From Christensenella sp. UBA7862 (GTDB lineage Bacteria; Bacillota; Clostridia; Christensenellales; UBA1242): a DNA stretch of 64,000 nucleotides. The stretch spans positions 1 through 64,000 of the forward strand of contig DLSM01000001.1 in assembly GCA_002500135.1 (NCBI GenBank). Direction: 5' to 3'. Position 1 is the stretch's first letter, and each line of letters opens with the position of its first letter. Both the position numbers and the translations under genes were made by a program. A model generated the notes under the pieces. The model had not been told where the DNA came from and searched no databases. It saw only the letters and a program-made list of their open reading frames with translations. Of this stretch, positions 61,301 through 64,000 are shown in pieces.

Positions 61301-64000
61301 GACGGACAAACAACTTTGCGTCTTAGAGATATGGATATTGATGGCGATATAAATATTCCTCTTGAAATTGCAAATGAAAAAGCATACAACAAAACTTTAG
61401 TCACTCAAAATGTTTCAGTTGTAACTGTTGGCGGAAAGACAATGTATGTGGTGGCGGCAAGAGGTGTTGCAAGTGCTTCCATTCAAAGCAAAACTAATAT
61501 GCACGCAACATTAACAATTTCTCCAACAGGACTTGCGGGAAGAATTTTGATTGTTGTTTTGCCACAAGACAAAATTTATTCAAAAGCACAATATGAAATT
61601 TTATCTGGCGAAATGAGGGAGATTGAACTTTCAAAAGAGGACTTCACTTCTGGTGTGTTCTATGTTCAAAATGCAGGCGTATATGAAGTTGCAAACGAAT
61701 ACACAGACGGCAGAAAATATTATGCAAAAGTTGTCGATTATTCAAGTTTGCTAAATATTTGGAAAAACACTTTGGTCGTTCAGCTTGATGTCGAAAACGG
61801 CGAAGACGTGCCATACAGCGTGTCAAGTGTTCAAGACCTTTTGAACATTTCACAAAACCCAACAAAGAGATATGTTTTAACAAACAACATTCGTTTTGAC
61901 AGTTCAAGAACATTCTCCTCAATCGGTGGATATTTTGAAGTAAATATAACTGAAGAACAATTTGCAAATGGCGTTTATTACATCAAAAACAACCTTGACC
62001 AATATGTTTTGCAAACAGCATACAGAGCGGGTCAAATATATTATGCATATGGCTTTGGTGGTGAACTTTCGGGCAGATATGAAGTTCAAGACAAGACTTC
62101 TGCCACAACACACTATGAATATTATTCAATAGAAAATGTTTATCTCCCTTCTCAAATTTCTTCAAAAACATTTGGACTTTTTGAAACACTATATGGCAAG
62201 GTGAGTGACGTTGACATTAAATTTGTCTTTGCTCAACCAAACATTGCAAATGAAATTACATTTGGCGGCATTGCGGGCATTAACTTTGGCGAAATTTTGG
62301 AGTGCACAACAAGTTTCTCTGGAGCAATTTTAAGAACAAACAAGCAAACAGTTTTTGGAGGAATTGCTGGCGTTAACTTTGGAAGAATTGAACTTTCAGA
62401 AAAGCAATCTTCTTCAAGAAGTTTAACTGGCGATGTTACAATCATTTCTACGGGCAAAGAACTTTTGTCCGTGGGCGGAATTGCGGGACTTAACTTTGGC
62501 GAAATTGTTGGAAGTTTTGCAAGGGGAAACGCAGACAGCGTGTCCTTTGGCGACAGCGCTTACGACAGCAACATAAATATTACAGTTCAAATTTCTGGCA
62601 ACGAAAATGCACTTAATAACATAAACATTAATAATATTCCTTCTCGCATTGTAAAAATGTTTGAAAACTTGGTCGTGGGCGGGGAAAATGAAAATACTTC
62701 ATTCTTCATCCCACAAAGTTATGCAAATATCTCAGCACTTTTTGCAATGGACAGAGATTATTCCTTGGAAAATGCGGGTGATGGAATTTTAAGCGGAGTT
62801 GGTGGAGCAGTTGGGACAAACTTTGGCAAAATTTCAAACCTTAGCGTGCAAGGAAATGTGAGTGCTGAAGACTGTGACTATGTTGGCGGAATTGCAGGAC
62901 TTGCAGTTGCAAATGAAAAATATAACAGCAAAATAACTGACCTAAACGGCAATTATTCAATAAGTTACAGTTACACTTCTTCGCATGTCTTGGGCAATCA
63001 TTATGTCGGTGGAGTTGTTGGGGCTGCAAGAGGGTTCTTAAAATCAAGCGAAGTTGTTGACGAGAATGTTTCTGATATTCCAGTTGGCTTATATGACGTT
63101 GGGGCAGAAAATTATGTAAGGGATGAACACTCAAGAAATTTTGTTGTAGGAAAAGGCGAAGTTGGTGGCTTTGCGGGAAAACTTGTTGGTGTTAATGCAC
63201 AATATCTTTCCGTTACAAGTTATCATGACGAATATGCTTCTCAAGGCACAACCTGGCTTGCAAATCAAGACAATTATGACGTTGTGGCAAACGAAACATC
63301 AACGGGCTTTAATCTTAACGAAATAAATGACGGTCTTGCGGGCGGCTTTGCGGGAAGCAGTGACCATGCAAAATTCTTCGCTTGCGGAGCAAATGTCAAT
63401 CTTTGGGCTCCAAGTTCCATTGCTTCATTCATCTTCTCATATATGTCAAACGAGGGCGAATACAATGTTGCAAACGTATTCGGGAAAGGTGTTGTAAATG
63501 CGTCTGGGTCTTCAAGGACTTGGGGAAGTTTGGGCGCTGGTGTGAACTTTGGAAACAACACTTTGTCATTCTCAAAAGTTATTGACAAAGCAGGAAAGCC
63601 AACATATTTTGTCGGCAACACAAGTTATTCAGAAACACAATTTGCGGAACAAATAAATGCAAAATTTGAGAGCAGTTTAGCACAACTTCCATGGAAAGCG
63701 GAAAAAGACGCAAGCGGCAAAGTTGTTGGACTTCCAATGCTTTACATCTCATATGATGTGAAAGTTGGCGAAACAACTGTCACAAGAACTGAACCATTAT
63801 TTGTTTTGGGACCAGTAACTGTTAATGTTGTGACAAGAGATAATGTTTTGAGCAATGAAGGTTGGAAGTTTGTAAAACTTGACGACAAAACTCTAATGTT
63901 GTTCTTTGCAATGGATGAACAAAATTCAGTTTCTTCTTCCATTCTTACAACACTAAACACAACAAAATTGCTCGAACTATTGGATATAACAGTTTCTCCA
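58328..64000 (+). CDS. Second giant lipoprotein, partial (3' end beyond window)
   Basis: The frame opens at ATG 58328 behind GAGGA (58316-58320) and stays open for 1891 codons to the window edge. The signal peptide ends in lipobox VIFGC (Cys23), followed by KERYGDL. This parallels GGGRYDDL in the upstream giant protein. Further on, VPTALRFKESKIALSY here parallels VPTQIAFKEGGVGVAY there, so the two are paralogues. Residues of about 30-1150 are beta-rich and Ig-like. A header like those upstream (SVSSVQDLLN, then RYVLTNNIRF) begins near residue 1161. GLUG repeats follow (FGGIAGINFGEI, FGGIAGVNFGRI, VGGIAGLNFGEI, VGGAVGTNFGKI, VGGIAGLAVAN, VGGVVGAARG). The start lacks a strong promoter, but a terminator separates it from its neighbour, so it probably has its own. 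Confidence 0.92.
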   Translation, partial: MKKIFSKIMIFLLIVSSLVIFGCKERYGDLRMSLNFCFTSFSSRTLEDGTKRWTNASDNSVVDENLDGSYTLYIYGNTQGSAYIDATFTGTPDDFNSDIGVSLSNPILTVGKKQYIDGGIRFSVTPNQEGSTVLTVLSAEGNKQRSVNISVAQVPTALRFKESKIALSYKGGTTTNLADGLENNLSFGMRNVAFELGELSGEGETLLDRFTPFSSIQLAAKNISLNAGVLTLLEDYDLQENGEIYVRATYSNPLGDDLVQLQQIEFLPQISNFEIYTFDEASSNGLGSKVGDSNNILSTINFVTNIAITHKDFVLRVDTNGKKLNISSVEDSLCPFTVSVQPNYENYGLTFGQNSLPIRYFNADGEITTEGNISHSTYALCYIRLVPSKVKSTEGSANYPQGTYDMLFRCEYVDYANEEFATSATLRTKCYTVVNNYAANGNILQNNNIEGNFVEDNCFAAELMTNFDASLGVKISLTVGEPLNVLSNRTAFQIKFYKRQAGSSTISKLSEDEVLNMFQISMDAEGNLLQSGFEGHRFLAGTNFYFKIKEAGEAFIGDDVFMQVVSCEEQSSAECVIKLSLFQGISEITGYDLVLRSREIDETTGDYIIYDRQNVTFENAKASLDLDLSKDYIAILTLNVFPLDATLSNVYVSSLRDNVVLAKVEGGKIILDPQSVGKNVAISLGSSNLRQTYSLEVNVYYPVVSMDAEIVDISSNSSIGDYTIGTRNIYAKVKAKEQVNFLLTTRPYDATRYDMTYTVFDITSGKDMQVKTPYTVYHDGRTTGSSKISDDYFELNCKANAFMFTSDLSNGKTYVVQFKLENLDGTTLEWTFTLSSYVPVEEIDINLSRVEVFDPQSVAYEQKLESGITFDPTNPPENVFGFDVKVNKTSGRTPTKTFEEKSYITIRIDGNIDSIYEVTNGTMAKTSGDNSVLKLLFEGVFGGKYWFELQDNTKNISTIQIEVKIVEFRQSHFARKNISILKHEQVSDIYTDGQTTLRLRDMDIDGDINIPLEIANEKAYNKTLVTQNVSVVTVGGKTMYVVAARGVASASIQSKTNMHATLTISPTGLAGRILIVVLPQDKIYSKAQYEILSGEMREIELSKEDFTSGVFYVQNAGVYEVANEYTDGRKYYAKVVDYSSLLNIWKNTLVVQLDVENGEDVPYSVSSVQDLLNISQNPTKRYVLTNNIRFDSSRTFSSIGGYFEVNITEEQFANGVYYIKNNLDQYVLQTAYRAGQIYYAYGFGGELSGRYEVQDKTSATTHYEYYSIENVYLPSQISSKTFGLFETLYGKVSDVDIKFVFAQPNIANEITFGGIAGINFGEILECTTSFSGAILRTNKQTVFGGIAGVNFGRIELSEKQSSSRSLTGDVTIISTGKELLSVGGIAGLNFGEIVGSFARGNADSVSFGDSAYDSNINITVQISGNENALNNININNIPSRIVKMFENLVVGGENENTSFFIPQSYANISALFAMDRDYSLENAGDGILSGVGGAVGTNFGKISNLSVQGNVSAEDCDYVGGIAGLAVANEKYNSKITDLNGNYSISYSYTSSHVLGNHYVGGVVGAARGFLKSSEVVDENVSDIPVGLYDVGAENYVRDEHSRNFVVGKGEVGGFAGKLVGVNAQYLSVTSYHDEYASQGTTWLANQDNYDVVANETSTGFNLNEINDGLAGGFAGSSDHAKFFACGANVNLWAPSSIASFIFSYMSNEGEYNVANVFGKGVVNASGSSRTWGSLGAGVNFGNNTLSFSKVIDKAGKPTYFVGNTSYSETQFAEQINAKFESSLAQLPWKAEKDASGKVVGLPMLYISYDVKVGETTVTRTEPLFVLGPVTVNVVTRDNVLSNEGWKFVKLDDKTLMLFFAMDEQNSVSSSILTTLNTTKLLELLDITVSP
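62240..63380 (+). repeat. GLUG repeat block of the second giant lipoprotein
   Basis: It encodes residues of about 1305-1685, with six or more motifs of the GGIAGxNFGxI type. Three early copies share the NFGEI or NFGRI ending, so these units are more alike than those in the first giant protein. Confidence 0.8.

Overview
The window looks like a chromosomal segment of a low-GC, spore-forming Gram-positive bacterium (Bacillota, probably an uncultured Clostridia-type lineage; the placement is inference). Supporting signs are a SpoIIID regulator, a SpoIIQ-like LytM protein, a WalJ/RlmH pair, several Sec/SPII lipoproteins, Shine-Dalgarno sites of the AAGGAGG type, and AT-rich intergenic DNA with many hairpin-plus-T-run terminators. 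No transposase, integrase, phage gene, CRISPR array or tRNA was seen.

Layout. 1-633: 3' end of a 23S rRNA gene, then 5S rRNA with its own sigma-A-type promoter in the spacer and a strong terminator. 805-7874: a hypothetical protein, a 48-residue small protein, a membrane-anchored transglutaminase-like protein and a 1202-residue lipoprotein with InlB-type repeats. 7979-10967 (minus strand): a VanW-family protein and RmuC. 11086-15082: a probable operon of an anchored protein, a lipoprotein, gltX and a small membrane protein. 15150-30641: a long co-oriented housekeeping run (M1 peptidase lipoprotein, WalJ, two CPBP proteases, RlmH, M14 carboxypeptidase, TadA, a shortened GlmU-like protein, Pth, Mfd, a PrsA-like foldase lipoprotein, an LPG-synthase-TM-type membrane protein). 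31036-32916: a sporulation patch (YwmB-like candidate, SpoIIQ-like, SpoIIID) with acpP inside it.

33352-64000 is the remarkable part: two adjacent giant lipoprotein genes. The first is a single uninterrupted reading frame of about 8243 codons. The second is open for 1891 codons and runs off the window edge. Both have a lipobox, a related N-terminal segment (RY-x-DL just after the lipid-bearing Cys, then a VPTxxxFKE stretch), Ig-like material, and beta-helix-like GLUG repeats built on GGIVG/GGIAG motifs. They look like a tandem paralogous pair of very long cell-surface proteins. Between them are a terminator and a 7-copy, 11-bp phased A-tract repeat expected to be intrinsically curved.

Two further themes stand out. 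At least three genes (11086, 17592, 21277) have near-ideal sigma-A promoters, with 17-bp spacers and extended -10 elements, placed so that transcription should start at the A of the ATG; this predicts leaderless mRNAs beside genes with classical ribosome-binding sites. Several exported proteins also start at TTG or GTG, where the Shine-Dalgarno position decides the start.
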